Positions 24,422 to 36,835 are shown, counted from the first letter of the stretch. The stretch is 64,000 nt of DNA from Sympetrum striolatum (GCA_947579665.1 OX388349.1:42603854-42667853); one strand, 5' to 3'. The notes: generated by a model not told the origin, from the letters alone. Numbers and translations: made by a program.

Positions 24422-25403
24422 CATATATTCATAATCAATATCAAAATAGAATCATCCTTATAATTCAGATGGTTCTGAAAATAAATGATAACTTAACTTT
24501 GATTTAATAATAATTAAAATCAATGAAACAATTGAGTAAAGTTCCATGATATTTTAGTTCACATAACCTCAACTAAGAAGTACACAAGAGTTAGAGTTGA
24601 ATATATACGTTAAACATCTTACTTTTTTGCAATTAATGCATGGATGTCAGAGGTCGCTGTTTTTATTATTTTCTGGAAATGGCCTGTTTATGTCGGAGTC
24701 ATCAACGCCTGGAATCCAAAAATTCAAAATCAAAAATGTGAAACAATTTATTTTCTTCGTATCTTTCAAATGAGCATACTACATGTTTTCGTAGATACTT
24801 TTTTGTACTATTTACTCTATTTTGATGGATCTCCGCCAACATAACCTGCGAAAAATGATGCTTAGGTGAGTGAATATTGTATATAACCCAATATCTTTCT
24901 CATTTGCAGAGACAAACTTCATCGATTTTAACTTACACAGTTAAATTTTAATGCTTATACAGCCATTAACTCCATAATTAACTGGATCCTCAATCCCTCA
25001 GTTACCTAAAGCTCTGGAGGGGGAATGAGGTAAACTAGTGAAAATGAGGAGTGAGGATGTTTTCTATTGCTTCACTCAATGAGCCAAAATCTTAGAACGG
25101 AAAGAAGTCCACCTAAGTCTTGTTCAATGATTGTATGTACATATCGCTTCTTACGAATGCTTTCCGTGGCTTTCGAATCGGAGTGGACATAATGAGTGTC
25201 GTTTAGCATCCGTTAGCAGACAGGTAAAAATAAATATAAGATACATCTTCCTCCATCCTACACTGAGGGATAAGTAAAAACAAGATGTTCATCAGGTGCT
25301 GAAGAAATGTCGCAGCAAAAATTATCTCGTTCCAAATGCATTCACATGAAATACAAAATTTCGTGCTAAGTAATGTCTCTGGGTTCAGATATCTACAGAG
25401 GAA

Positions 25404-25447
25404 AAAAACTCTTTTCTTTAGTAACAAAAACTCTTTTCTTTAGTAGC
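25404..25447. repeat. 22-bp direct tandem repeat, two copies
   Basis: The unit beginning AAAAACTCTTTTCTTTAGTA occurs at 25404-25425 and again at 25426-25447 with one difference near the end. A related TTAGTAAC phrase recurs downstream near 25460 and 25482, so the locus has slipped repeatedly. Confidence 0.85.
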
Positions 25448-25719
25448 TAAATATTTTTTAGTAACGAATTGTTTTGTATCCTTAGTAACTAAATATTGGT
25501 TAATTTTCTTTATTTGAGAACTCGCACCAATTCTGTTTGCATCTGGTATTTGCAGAAATTATGAAGTCATTTTTAAAGAGGCATCAGAAAAAATGTTAAT
25601 TTTATTGATTCAGGAACTCATACCGAGTATAACACAGTAATAAGTTACTGTATCAATTCTTTTTACGTGACGAACAATTTTATTTTACAAAGTTTCTCGG
25701 CTTGATACCGATGAATTTT

Positions 25720-26430
25720 TCCTACCACGGTGCCGCTGACGAAAAGTTGGCTAATTCGCTAAATATATCTGCCACACCGCTCGCATAATAAAGAGGGGAA
25801 TGGAAGCAGCGGAAGAACGGGGAGAGGAGGCTTGGTAGTGGGGCGATGGAGTGAAGAGCGTGCCCCACGAAGGGGAAGGCGGCGGCAGGCGTACGCGAAG
25901 AGGGAGAGGCACGCTTAGCAGATATCAGGAGGCGGTAAAGGCAAAGAAAGCAGCGGTGGCCAGGGTATGGGGGGAGGGGAGATATAAGGGATTCTCCAAC
26001 GGAGGGGAGGGGACGCTTAAGGTATTCCAAGAGTAAGTCCGGAGCTGGTTTTTGGTGGTCGTATAGGAATAGGATGGTCGGCTGCGGGGAAGTCGTAATA
26101 AAAACCTAAATGTACCATGAAGGGAGAGAGGGAGGTGCGTTAGCGGGGTGAGTGATAGGATAGCTGGGACGAGGAAAGGGCAAATGAACTTAGGATATGA
26201 AGAAGAAGCGGTGAAGTGGGAAGGGGGGTCACGTGCGAAAAGTGGGAAGAGGGAGGTGAGGAGAAACGGACGTAAATTGGAAGGGAGGTGATATAACAGT
26301 GGAGTGGAGAACGACGCGACGAGTGCTATGAGAGATGGTGCTTCTCTCCTTTGCATAGATTAAGACCGAAGCGTCCGACTCGAGACCATAAGCGGAGAGA
26401 GGAAATAGACTACTGAAGTAGATCATAGAT
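25720..26430. other. G/A-rich, GC-richer block with strand asymmetry
   Basis: The plus strand is strongly purine-rich with long runs of G and A (about 25790-26350). This opens long frames on the minus strand (25925-26356, 25722-26030) rich in Ser, Pro and Leu. The frames overlap and lack a recognisable domain, so I do not call genes. Confidence 0.5.
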
Positions 26431-27690
26431 AATACATAGGGATATGCTAGACCTAAAGGATATATCTAGGCCTTAACTACTATGATTGTTGGAAGATCAG
26501 TTTCCATTTCATTTATCCCAAATCAATTGCAATTATACCCTGTTCAAATTTGCAAGCCAAGTATTCAAGTGAGTATGTTGTTAGTTTTATGTTATTTTCT
26601 CCCACATTTCTGCCATAATTTCGTCCAAGTGTAGTAAGATATACAGCAATATCTCCATATAATTCACTAGTTTACTTCCTTCCTCAAACTTTATTTTTAC
26701 TCTCAATTATGTAAGTTTTAGGTAGTATCATGGTAATGCTAAATATTAGATGAAATACAGAATATCTCAATTCTATTCCTTAGATATTTCACGAATTCGC
26801 AATTCCTTTCGGAATTTTGAGTAAAGATAACTTAATAGAATAGACTATAACGTAAGAATGTTCATAATTTTTCGAATCTAACAAAAACAGAATCGAAAAT
26901 TTATAAATGATTTCAATTTTATTTTCACATTTGGGGCATCTAAAAATAAAAAAAATATCAAAGATAATCGTACACTGAGAGAAAGCCAATTTTAACGCAG
27001 CAGTCAAAATAGGTTCCTTAGGATAGAAGAGGCCACATAAGGCCTTGGATGGCCTTCTGCTCCTCCATGTTCATTTATTGTCCTTTTCGCACGCCTTTGG
27101 ATGAAACTCTGGCTTCCCTTTCCTAAATATAAAATTCTGATAATTGTATTCAATTTAATTCACTTAAAAGTTTTAAATAATAATGCCTTAATCACTACAG
27201 GTACATAAAAATTATCCGACGAGAGTAAAACAGTAAAATATTTCAACCCAAATATTGCACAGTAAATTCGCCATAAATCATCAGAGATTTTACAGCAATC
27301 ATAATTAAAGCTAATCATATTAAATAGTAAATATGTAAAATTACATTAATGTGTTAAGTATTTTCATAGTTTTTATTCCAGTTGTGAAAGTGTATGCGTA
27401 TCCTTAGCTACGGCGCACTGCAGGAATAGATAATTCTCTACTAGAACCGTCAAAAGCTATTTAAAGTCAGAAAAGCCTTCAAAGTCGACCAGATTAAAGA
27501 AATGCTCGGCCTCTAAATGGGAAATTACCAAAGTAAAAAGCCATTAGGCCCTCAAATTTTCGCCCTCGTTCTCTGTTTTAAAGTCGAACAAAAAGTAGAA
27601 TTTAGCGTAACGAGGAAATGGCTTTTTTCCTCGAACGAAACTCGTGACTAATCGTATTTCGTTTGCCTGAGATACACAGCGCGGGTAAGA
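26431..27690. other. AT-rich non-coding stretch
   Basis: The stretch is mostly AT-rich and unique. A short segment at about 27013-27125 contains several GGCCT/AGGCC palindromic pieces and may be the 3' remnant of a retroelement, but I cannot establish this. Confidence 0.4.
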
Positions 27691-28000
27691 AAAGAGCATT
27701 GAAGATGGGCAGAGGATTCGGAAGGGTCGAAATTATAAGGAAGGAACTTAATAGGAAATATACAGCGGAGAATAAAGCGAGGGGAGATGGGTGGTGAGGA
27801 AGAGGAGGGAAACCAATGAAATTTGGGAGGGGGAAGGAGGGGAAGAGGAGGAGGAGAGGGGGTGAGACGGGGGAAGAGATAAGAGAATGAGTTAGAGGAA
27901 GAAAGGGATTGGCTTAGAACGAAGGTGTGGAGGTACAGAGAAGAAGGGGGCAGTTGCGAAGAGAAAAGAGATGGATAGGCGGGAGGCTACTGCTGAGCCA
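27691..28000. repeat. Purine-rich low-complexity tract
   Basis: A and G dominate the plus strand, with GGAGG/GAGGAGG runs at about 27780-27880. It is a simple-sequence-like tract without coding meaning. Confidence 0.75.
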
Positions 28001-28514
28001 TCTAAAAGAGCGGAGATCCCAGCACAAAATAGAAAATTTAGTTGAGTAAAGTATTGAATCCATGAGACGTTGCGTGGCAGAATTTTTGTTTCAAAACTGT
28101 TCGAATTCAGTAGAAATCTAGCTAGAAATGCTGCTGATATTTCGTGGTATTTTCCTTTAGTTTGAGCTGTGTCAAAATAACAGAGAGGAAATGTGTTAAT
28201 CATTGATAATATTACAGACAAATGATATATGTATTCAAGTTAGAACAATTTTACGACAGGTAACTATTTTCAAGTTAGAAAAATGTTACAATATTTATTG
28301 TTAGCTAGTTATTAGTAGTTTGCTATTAATTATAATCAATATCAGATAGATAAATTGGTATCGAAAACTTTGGGAAACTCTTCATTTATAAGAAATATGA
28401 ATAAATATTAAATTATTTTTAAATTAAAATTGAAATATGAAACATAAATTGAAAAAAATTTAATTCCTAAATTATCCGATCTGTTATTGGTTAAAAAAGT
28501 AATTATGAATTATC

Positions 28515-28630
28515 AATTGCCTCTGCACCCATCGGGAAAATGGAATGTCCGGGTTCGATACCTAGTCCCTCTCGACTTTTTTCACTCCCGTTTACCCTGT
28601 GGGTTTTCTTAGGTGCACGCCTTATCGGAT
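28515..28630 (+). mobile_element. SINE fragment with B box and conserved tail (family 3)
   Basis: A B box GGTTCGATACC lies at 28552-28562. After it comes a body that matches the element at 42941-43055: GACTTTTTTCA, then CCGTTT, then TTTTCTTAGGTGCACGCC and CTTAT. The A-box half is degraded. The shared tail shows that both copies belong to one tRNA-derived SINE family. No target-site duplication could be fixed with confidence. Confidence 0.75.
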
Positions 28631-29250
28631 AAAACTAACCAAAATCGTTCCCCTAGTTTCATTCATGAAAATGTTAAATTGCTAGATCATGCTGCTTTTA
28701 ATTTTATGGTGTACTATAATACCTGTTAAGAGATAGGTCTTTCCCGCTTAAACTACTGCGCAATTTTTTCTCGGATGAAAATGGAAGTTATGTGAACCAC
28801 TACTAGTATTTAGACTGTTTCAGAAGAAATTTTACACAGAGAAATGATTCACGAAAGAGAAGTCGGTGTGTGACCTATCTATTTAGGTCTGCCTCCAATG
28901 CGCAAGCTCTACTTCTATAAAAATTCTCTCGAAAAAGGAAGGGATAGAGTTAGACCTCATTAAGAGGACTGGAATTTCCTTAGTTGGATCTCTTCGTTGG
29001 AGGTATGGCGCCATTTTGGCGTCAAAATAAAACTCATAATGTTTAATATAGGCTCTAGAGGCAGTTATAAGACAACCATGAATAAGGACATTGAGGAATG
29101 CAACGAGGGAAGACATATTCTGCATATCAGATCGCATCTCTGACGGAACTTTTAGTTCGAGGACGCAGCATGACAATTCCAAAAGTGCAGCTGCCTCGGA
29201 GTACGGAGATCTGGGTGCGACACCCAGTCAGACCAGTAATTTCCTCTTTT
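28631..29250. other. Non-coding stretch between SINE and tandem array
   Basis: A small perfect hairpin CTGGGTG-CGA-CACCCAG lies at 29211-29227. Otherwise I see nothing definite. Confidence 0.5.
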
Positions 29251-30090
29251 CCTCATACACCTTAACATTGAGTTTTATCTCGTACCTTAGCCATTTGGTC
29301 GAGTCTCAGACTTAGGGGTAAATAACGAGGAGAATCTTCCCGTTAGCCGCAAGTTTGTTTCTTAACCTGAATAGGAAATAATATACAATTCAATATCAAG
29401 GATGTTTTCCGAAAAAGAGAACTTCTGAAGATATTTAGAACAATTGTTCCTTGTTTCTTTAATTACTACTAGAAAACGCCATAAGAAATTTTCCAATATA
29501 CACATAATATACATATAATTGGTTTGCTAAAGGTATATAATTATCGATCAGTAATATCGTCATTTCTTCATACACCTTAACATTGTGTTTTATCTTGTTC
29601 CTTAGCACAATTAGCTGAGCCTCAGACGTAGTAATGAAATAATGAAGAAAACACTCTTAAGCTGCTAGTTGAATCTGAATAATATATTGTTCAATATCAA
29701 GGATACTCTACGAAAAAGATAACTCTGGAACATATAATGAGTATAAGTGAGCCCTAAAGAGTCTCCAAATCTCCAAAGAAATAGAATCTAAAAAAAAAGG
29801 CATGTTGTTGGGGTTCTAAAGGTAGACAAACACCTTAATATTGAGTTATCGCACCTTAACACAGTTAGATGAGCCTCAGACTTGGGGGTAAAATAACAAA
29901 ATAGCAAAACTCTCTGTAGCCGTAAGTTTGATTTAAATGGTATACTAGTCAGTATAAAGGATATTCTTCAAAAAAGATAACTCCGTAAGGTATAATGAGA
30001 GTGACTGAACCTTAAGGAGGCAATTACTTTAAAAACACCGGAAGAAATTTTCCAAAAGACACGTAATTTGGGTTCTAAAGATATAAAAAG
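29251..30090. repeat. Three-copy diverged tandem repeat, unit ~260-315 bp
   Basis: The units start near 29251, 29567 and 29829. Each opens with a form of ACACCTTAACATTGAGTT (units two and three read ACACCTTAACATTGTGTT and ACACCTTAATATTGAGTT). Each continues with a GAGCCTCAGAC-like string and a segment of the type TCAATATCAAGGAT, then a GAAAAAGATAACTC-like string. The downstream half of each unit is less conserved. Divergence is substantial, so the array is old. It is non-coding. Confidence 0.85.
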
Positions 30091-30169
30091 TACAAATATT
30101 GAATCGAGAGGATGACGATTATCTAAAATAAATACCTCAAATGATCGCGACTTTTTGTACTTCGATATC

Positions 30170-30640
30170 GTAACAATCCTCATTACGGTCCCATTTCGGC
30201 ACGTTGCATCCCAACCGTGACGATCAACAAAAATAGCGGAAAAAATATTAATGAAGAAAAGTACGCAAATGTCGCAAGAAACCCACTCAGCCAGCGGAGG
30301 TATTTATTGCACTTATCTACTGACTCTGTTTAGGCAACGGGAGGATGTTTAAGCATCCGTTTTCCTCGTGAAAAAAAGACGGCGCGAGCCCGAACTCCCT
30401 GAAGAGGGCGCGCAGACGTTGGGAGCGAAAGAAAAACCGTTGTCCCTTTCCTTCCGCCGGTCAGGTGTTTCTTCCAAAAGACGAATCATTCTCGGGCGGC
30501 ACGAGTCGTAGAAAAAAAAGATGTTATTAAATGGGAGAGAGAGGGAAGAAGAACTCGCAAAAAGTTACGGTACGCGGACGATTTAAAGAGATGATATTCC
30601 GTGGCCCTAAAGATACCCCGAGTGAGATATAGAGAAGAAG
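30170..30640. other. CpG-rich island, candidate regulatory element
   Basis: A sharp rise in CpG-containing sequence begins right after the tandem array. There is no long open frame. Short strings such as ATTTATTG, CTTATCT and CAGGTG match generic forkhead/Hox, GATA and E-box sites. Such matches are frequent by chance, so the regulatory reading is speculative. Confidence 0.35.
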
Positions 30641-31087
30641 AAATCGCGTTGATAATGCGGCCGATTCTAAGAGGAGTTTGGTGATAAAAATAGATGACAA
30701 AGAGAGATAGGAATTTGTTTTTGAGGATGAGTTTTTGGGTTTAAGTACAGATAAGGTGGAGTAAATTTTGGTGAACTTTCAAGTTCGTCAATAAACAGGA
30801 TGGGAAGTTACCGCTCCTACATTTATGACGAATGGTCGTCGTAAAACTTGATGGATGTAGAAGTTTCAAAGACTTCAAAGACACGGTTAGAGCTGTTAAA
30901 CGCTTCCTCTGTCGTATCTGATCAGGTGAAATAGCGCATTCTTAATTGATACAGTAAGCTAGTAAGTTACTTGATAAGTAAATATATAAAGCTGGATAAG
31001 CATTCATGAAACCATATTAATCGTCAAAATCGAAGATATTATTGCTTACAAATTTTCAAATACAAGAAAAATACTGTCATTTTCGAT

Positions 31088-31150
31088 GTAATATCATCTG
31101 AGGATGGCTGTCAATTCCGAAACCGGTCTAATAAATTAAAATTTATTGTG
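31088..31150 (+). repeat. Single retroelement-like motif CTGAGGATGG...GAAACCGGTC
   Basis: The segment holds CTGAGGATGG, then 9 bases, then CCGAAACCGGTC, followed by AATAAATTAAAATTTATTGTGG. It is the same motif class as the two arms at 22299-22513. The palindromic ACCGGT followed by C fits the short stem III plus cleavage base of nuclear hammerhead ribozymes. However, a T sits between the CTGAGGA core and the putative stem II, so activity is doubtful. Confidence 0.5.
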
Positions 31151-32080
31151 GAAACTACGAAGTCTTTTCTTTCAACACAAGGAAATGGCAATATTATAAA
31201 AGAATTCGAACAGAGTTTACTATGAGCTTGTATTCTTCGATGTCAAGAGATAACAAAAACATCTAAGCACAAAGCAGCTGCCGTTTGCAAAACTTTCTCT
31301 CCGCTCGAAGTTTTCCAAAAAGGACCTAAGTCTCCTCATTTAGTTTGCTACTAATAATTCCCTGATGAGGAAAGACGTATTTTTTTGTTCTATAAAGTAT
31401 TGTACTGGAAATAAGTGCATTTATAGGGCGGAATAAAGAAAAATCGGGAGAAAATAGCCAATTAAAGTTTCTTCATATAATAATTCCTCTTAAAACAAAG
31501 CAGAATAAATTGTGAACCAGCGAATGAAATCATGAAATAAGTTCTGCCATTTTATTATCAAATTCTCATCAATATTTGGATGAAACAATTATCACAGCTA
31601 AACAAAATTAAGTGAAATAGCTTGTGAGGTACTTCTGACTCTCCCACTCATTGCTTCCCATGTCAAAGATCACATATTCTGTTAAACTCTACAATTTACT
31701 TAAAGACGTCATACACTATAGAAAACGGAAAATGCTTCGATAGGTATTGAAACCATTTCCTTTTTAAAATTTTAAATTGAAGCTTTTAATTATCTTACTC
31801 GAGCTTAATATCTTAAAACATCTCCAAATTATTATAACAAATTATCTCTATATATTGTTGAAATCTTATTGCTTGGCGTAGTACCTGTATGAAGAAATTT
31901 GAAGAACGATACCCTTATATTTATTATTCACCCTTTATATTATAAGGGAACCCTTGAATGTCTTTCGTCTAAACGCTTTTAAGTATCTTAAGGGTGACAT
32001 TCGTGATGAAGTTCCCTAAAGATGGCTACTTGCACGTAGTTAATATTGGTTTCCGGAGCTTTTAAGTATTATTTATTTTG
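31151..32080. other. AT-rich non-coding stretch
   Basis: I see no gene. An imperfect inverted pair CCCTTATA / TATAAGGG occurs near 31911-31950. Confidence 0.5.
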
Positions 32081-32470
32081 GGAACTACATGAATTACGTG
32101 ATATTGATTCGACTTCAATAAGATGGCTGCGAACTGAGCAGGAGATTGTTTCATGCTGCATCTGCTTAGTATTATAGTGAAATTGATAGCTTACGGCCCT
32201 TGGACAGGAGCTATGATCTAGTCTAGACAGGTCAACATTATAGATATACTGGTGGGTATTGGTCACCTAGTGAATACAATATCACAATTTATGTTCGAAA
32301 GTGAGAGAAACAGAGACTCGCTTATACTGATAAAATACGCTAATATACTATACAGCAAGGGGCCATAAGCTTTCAATTTCATTATACTTATTTTGGGATT
32401 AACAAAGATTCCTATAAATTTGCTCGATATCGATTCGACTTCAATAATTCTACAAACTGAGCAGGAGAAT
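32081..32470. repeat. Mosaic of direct and inverted short repeats
   Basis: A block at 32081-32148 recurs in the same orientation at about 32385-32470, sharing TATTTTGGGA, GATTCGACTTCAATA and AACTGAGCAGGAGA. Between them, 32164-32205 and 32358-32392 match each other as reverse complements (GTGAAATTGATAGCTTACGG against CCATAAGCTTTCAATTTCAT). Direct repeats enclosing inverted ones suggest successive insertion or rearrangement of one element. Open frames across it show the same short peptide twice only because the DNA is repeated. Confidence 0.7.
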
Positions 32471-32499
32471 AGCTCTAGACACCCCACAGAAAGACTCGT

Positions 32500-33240
32500 A
32501 TACCATTCGATCTGGAAGGGGATTTCCAGAGTTGGCACAGCGTCGTGTGGCGGGAATCCACGGGGACAGATGCTCGGAGATCACGAACAACGAATCCTTT
32601 TTGAGAGGAATCATCCCGCGAAAAATCCAAGCGGCAGCAAAGATAGCAAGGCTTGAAAAGATAATTCGGCGCGAGCCACGATTGTAACATTCATTGCAAT
32701 GGCGAGATAGTGTGTAAAGGTGCAAGGGAAGGAGATAGCCACGGTGGAGGTGGGGTAAAAAAACACACCGGGCCACCTTCCGAGCCACCCCTACTCCACC
32801 GAGAGCAGCTGCTCTATACCCAAACAACCTGCCCTCTTCCTCCCCCCGTGCCTCCCCCTGCCACCTCCTCCTCATTCCTCCACCCCTTCTCTATCTAAAT
32901 GCTTCGGACCTACAGTATTTCTCTACCATTGCTGGATTCTCATTACCCCTACCCCTAGGGTCCACTATCAAGGGGTTGGGATTGGAGAATGGAGAGCTTA
33001 TGTAGGGGTTTAGGAGAGAAAGAATTCGGAAGTGCCGCCAAGTCTGTTTCCTGCATGATGGGCGATTTTTCGAGGCGGATTCGCTGCTTTTTTCGTTTGA
33101 GGATGAGCGTCCAAAATGCCTACAAGGTAATTACGGAATGATGTTGGCGACTCTTGCGACGTTTGCCCGAACGTGGTCGTATCGCGAAGCTTGTGGCAAA
33201 AAGTACAGGTTAAATTCCATTGCTTGATATTTTTCACAGC
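32500..33240. other. GC-richer block, no gene recognised
   Basis: CpG-containing DNA at about 32510-32720 leads into a C-rich tract at about 32770-32900 and a mixed stretch to 33240. A minus-strand open frame of 141 codons at 32450-32875 and a plus-strand frame at 32393-32656 overlap it, with no recognisable domain. I do not accept either as a gene. Confidence 0.4.
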
Positions 33241-33475
33241 AACTGTAGAAACTATTTTTTGTTATCAGAGGCCGCTCATAATTGGTATATTCAGGGAAAG
33301 CAAAAAGGTGGATATTGCCTAATTTCTACTAATTTTTCTCCTTCTGATAGCATTAATGTTGATAAAATCGAGATATAGTTTCTCATATCCTTGTTTCAAA
33401 TTTATTTCCTTCGCTGACTTTATACTATGAAACAAAATTAACCGTATGACGAGTTACATTGTGGAAATCCACGAC

Positions 33476-33608
33476 GAAAGAACGAAACAGGAACAACTTT
33501 ACCAAAGGAAACTATTTTCGTTTTTTAATAAATAAGCAAAATATTTTGGTTAGTTATTGAAAAACGGTATCAGTTTGTTTGGAAAAGTTGTTCCTGTTTC
33601 CTTCTTTT
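33476..33608. mobile_element. Fold-back element (MITE-like), 133 bp near-palindrome
   Basis: The outer arms 33476-33506 and 33578-33608 are 31 bases long and reverse-complementary with only three mismatches. Their core GAAACAGGAACAACTTT pairs perfectly with AAAGTTGTTCCTGTTTC. The inner parts (about 33509-33531 and 33553-33576) continue to pair with more mismatches and a one-base offset, so almost the whole element can fold on itself around a ~20-base loop. It encodes nothing. The structure fits a non-autonomous inverted-repeat transposon. A hairpin precursor RNA is a less likely alternative. Confidence 0.85.
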
Positions 33609-35906
33609 TACTATAAGCTATCCTTTATCATTGTATGATTCGTTCCCTGCCTGATAAAATTCTATGCGCCGGTTCACATTTTCAATTCTATTTTCCCTAA
33701 ATTCTATATCACCTGTCCTGCCGGCCTGATACAATAATCCGTTCAGATCTCCCTGATCAATTCCTTACCATATTCACGTTTTATGACAATTTTAAGGAAC
33801 CACTACAGAAATTTCTCCGTTTTACTTCATTTAACGTGATTCATTCCAGTGTAGTTACAATGAATCCTTTCTGCTAAGCATAAACCTTAAGAAAATCTAT
33901 CAAAAATTTCGCCCGCCTTCTTAAAATTACCTGTAAATTAAATTTACCTGCAGTATACTTCGTAATCGCCTCCATTACAATGTCACGAGTTTGTTTGATG
34001 GCATTCTAGGCCGTAGATTCCGAAAAATCCTCGTAGCACGCTTACACTGTCCTCCCCCCGGCCACAGCTGATAATGGAATGGGCAAGCATCTGCCGCTGC
34101 TCCCCCGAAATCGACCACTCAGTCACCGAATACTAACTTCATACGTGAATGGTTCACAAAATGTTTCAAAAGGAAGGAAATTTAAGTTAAAGGGCGCACT
34201 TCAATAGGTAACAGGATTCTGGCAATATATTTAGCAATAGACAGGTGATGCCCCAAAATTAGACTGAGGAATAATAATAATAAACGAATTTCATTAAGGC
34301 GAGATTGAGACTTTTAAGTCTCTTCCTATATCTAACCCTTCGTCGTATAAATTTTAAAGAAATGGATTACTTCAAAAAGTACGCAGGAGAAAACTGCATT
34401 CAGGGATTTAAGAAAAACTCACAGTTTAGCTTAGGAGAAATTTTCGCCATTGCAGGAAAACACTCGCAAGAAGGAGGGTGTGAAAAATCTGAGAAACCTA
34501 TTGATATTTAAATAAATTCTCATAGAAAAGCTGGTTAAGAGAGATCTGAAAGGCAAACAATATTGCAATTATACAGATACATATTCACATAAATGTATCA
34601 ATTTAAACGGTGAAGAAAATAGCGGAAAGCAAGTAATATGGTTACAAGAAAAATTGCTACAAAACTAAAATGAAAATAAAGTAGTGGATATTAAAGAGTT
34701 CACTAGTAAAACCAGTTTAGTCGACACTAACTAATAAGATTAATAAAATTTGTCAATAGAACCAAGTCAAAATTTTAAAATTGATATGCGATGCGATTAT
34801 AAATACATTCTAGTTCAGGATATCAACATCATAGAAACACTTAAATGACAGTACATATATAACATCATAGAAATGCATAAATATAGTACATGAATAAAAT
34901 TATAAATATATACATGGGTCTAAGACGGGATGGTCGACAAAAACCGGACATTAATAACCTAACGAATGAAGACATTATTAGAGTCTTCTTGTTGATCTTA
35001 ATTTGCGCTGTAGAAACAGCATTTACAAACAACATTACGTACGAATATTTTCGCGAGAATTTTGGGATTCTTTCTTGGGGAGACCCATCTACGTCTTTAT
35101 GTATAAGGCAACATAAGCTTTCAAGTAGGATTTTCCCAGATTCGTGTTAAGAATTGTAACAATAGGGAACGATATTGAAGCTTACAGCTGTTTTTTATTT
35201 GCTCTTTTCTTCGTAATGTTTCCATAAAAGCTTTCGATTTTTAGGTAAATGATAGGAATAACATAACGCAATAGTGGAAATATTCAATTTCCTCACTTCT
35301 CAAGAGAATATTGTATTTTCTCAATGAATATCGCTAAGAATGTTGGAGGCTCAATGCTTATTTAAAGTATTGTATCTAAATTGAGGAAAATTGCATCATA
35401 AAAAATCCCAGATAATGGTTAGATTCCAAAAAATAAGCTCTTCCAACCAAAAATGCCATAAACGATTAATTCCCTAAAACTCTTTCATCCTCGTAGGAGG
35501 TAATTTACATAAGATCGTTATCCTCGTTAACGAAAGCCTAGTAATTAAACATTTTCATAATCATATGCTGAAATTCTTAATTGTTTCTTATAGTTTCACA
35601 ATTCTCACTTTCGAATCATGGTTACAATTGAATTCTTGCATATATTTGCAATCATTTCCACGCTAGTTTCGGAATCTATAATTAAAACCATAGAAATTAG
35701 GTAAAAATCCTGAATTTGTAATCCATTTAAGCCATTATTAATTAAGGTTCGATCAATCCGAGGTCGAGGAATTAGTTTGGGTTTTATGCGCGGAACGAGG
35801 CTGACCCAAAACGCCGTCAAATCTATACTTTGGAGCCTAATTAAATTTTTCCCTATTCCGCCAATTAGGGATTTGAATATTCACGACTTCGAGGAAATTC
35901 CTAAGA
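33609..35906. other. AT-rich non-coding stretch
   Basis: The stretch is unique and AT-rich. A ~36-bp unit beginning AACATCATAGAAA is tandemly duplicated at 34825-34860 and 34861-34891. No gene is recognised. Confidence 0.5.
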
Positions 35907-36492
35907 CAGTAAAACCTGTCTAAGGTGGAACCTTCGTAACGTGGAACCTGCATAACGCGGAAGGAAATCCATTTTCCTTCAACCTCCTTTACAACATAAC
36001 TAGTGCTTGAACTTGAGAAAGGCAGAGCAAAATTCTCCTGCTTTCAAAAGTTTTATCTTTTAATAAAATAATTTACAATTCAATAGAAGGTTTATTTCTC
36101 TTCCAAGTTCATATACCATCTCTAATCGCTTTAACCTTTTGATTAGATCCGTCAAAGCAACGAACGAATTTTCACTTTCATCTTGCAGTTTCCGAAAAAT
36201 ATCAGCGAAAACTCGAAATTTCTATTAAAAATGTCAGTGTTTTTGGCCTTAACTTGCTCAAAATTCGAGATAACCTATTCAAATTTGGACTCGTTTTAAA
36301 GCTTTTGACAAAATCTGTTCAATTAATGATCGAATTTTCACTTTTATCGGATTGGGCTGAAACGAATGAATGAACGATTGATCCTAAAATAAGGAGTACT
36401 GAGAGAAAAGGACTTAATTTTAATATCTTAAGCTTAATATCTCCATATAAGCTTAGCTCTCCTCTGGTTTTTGAAAACGGTCACAGGAAAAT

Positions 36493-36835
36493 TCTTCAAA
36501 TCGAATTCCTCGAAAGTTAACTCTTCGAAAAATAGTCTTCGAAATCGAATTCGTTGAGTGACCAGTTCTTTGCATGACAAAGTTTTCGAAAATAATTCAA
36601 AATGCGATACCCACACCCAACCCAAGGAGGTACATAGCTCTTCTGAATAGATTTCAACTCCAAATCAGTTCCATTAGTATACATTTTGGATAACTTCGAA
36701 TTTATCAGTGTTATCTAATTTCGAATAATTTTGAATTGTCAATGGAGGATTTTTATCGTTCAAAGAATATGCTTTCAAAGAATGTGTTATCGAAGAATTT
36801 GCTTTCGACGAATTGGTTTCCGAAGAATTTGTATA
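36493..36835. repeat. Two 15-bp degenerate minisatellite arrays around TTCGAA-like cores
   Basis: The second array (about 36759-36835) has five 15-bp units such as TTCAAAGAATATGCT, TTCAAAGAATGTGTT, ATCGAAGAATTTGCT, TTCGACGAATTGGTT and TCCGAAGAATTTGTA. A first, looser array at about 36493-36558 has units such as AAATCGAATTCCTCG and AAAGTTAACTCTTCG. Because 15 is a multiple of 3, the minus-strand frame over the second array reads as an apparent pentapeptide repeat. Both arrays lie inside the candidate transposon. Confidence 0.7.

Noticed and set aside
27013..27125. Retroelement 3' end with GGCCT palindromes
   Set aside because: The impression rests on a few short strings. No tail, flanking repeat or second copy is present in the window.
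29251..30090. CRISPR array
   Set aside because: The units are 260-315 bp, diverged and directly adjacent without spacers, and the window is eukaryotic in character.
32450..32875. 141-codon open frame on the minus strand
   Set aside because: It spans a repeated segment, a CpG block and a C-rich tract of different composition, and no domain is visible.
36757..36835. Heat-shock element array
   Set aside because: TTC and GAA blocks are present, but their spacing is three bases or otherwise off the nTTCnnGAAn pattern, so the match is not convincing.
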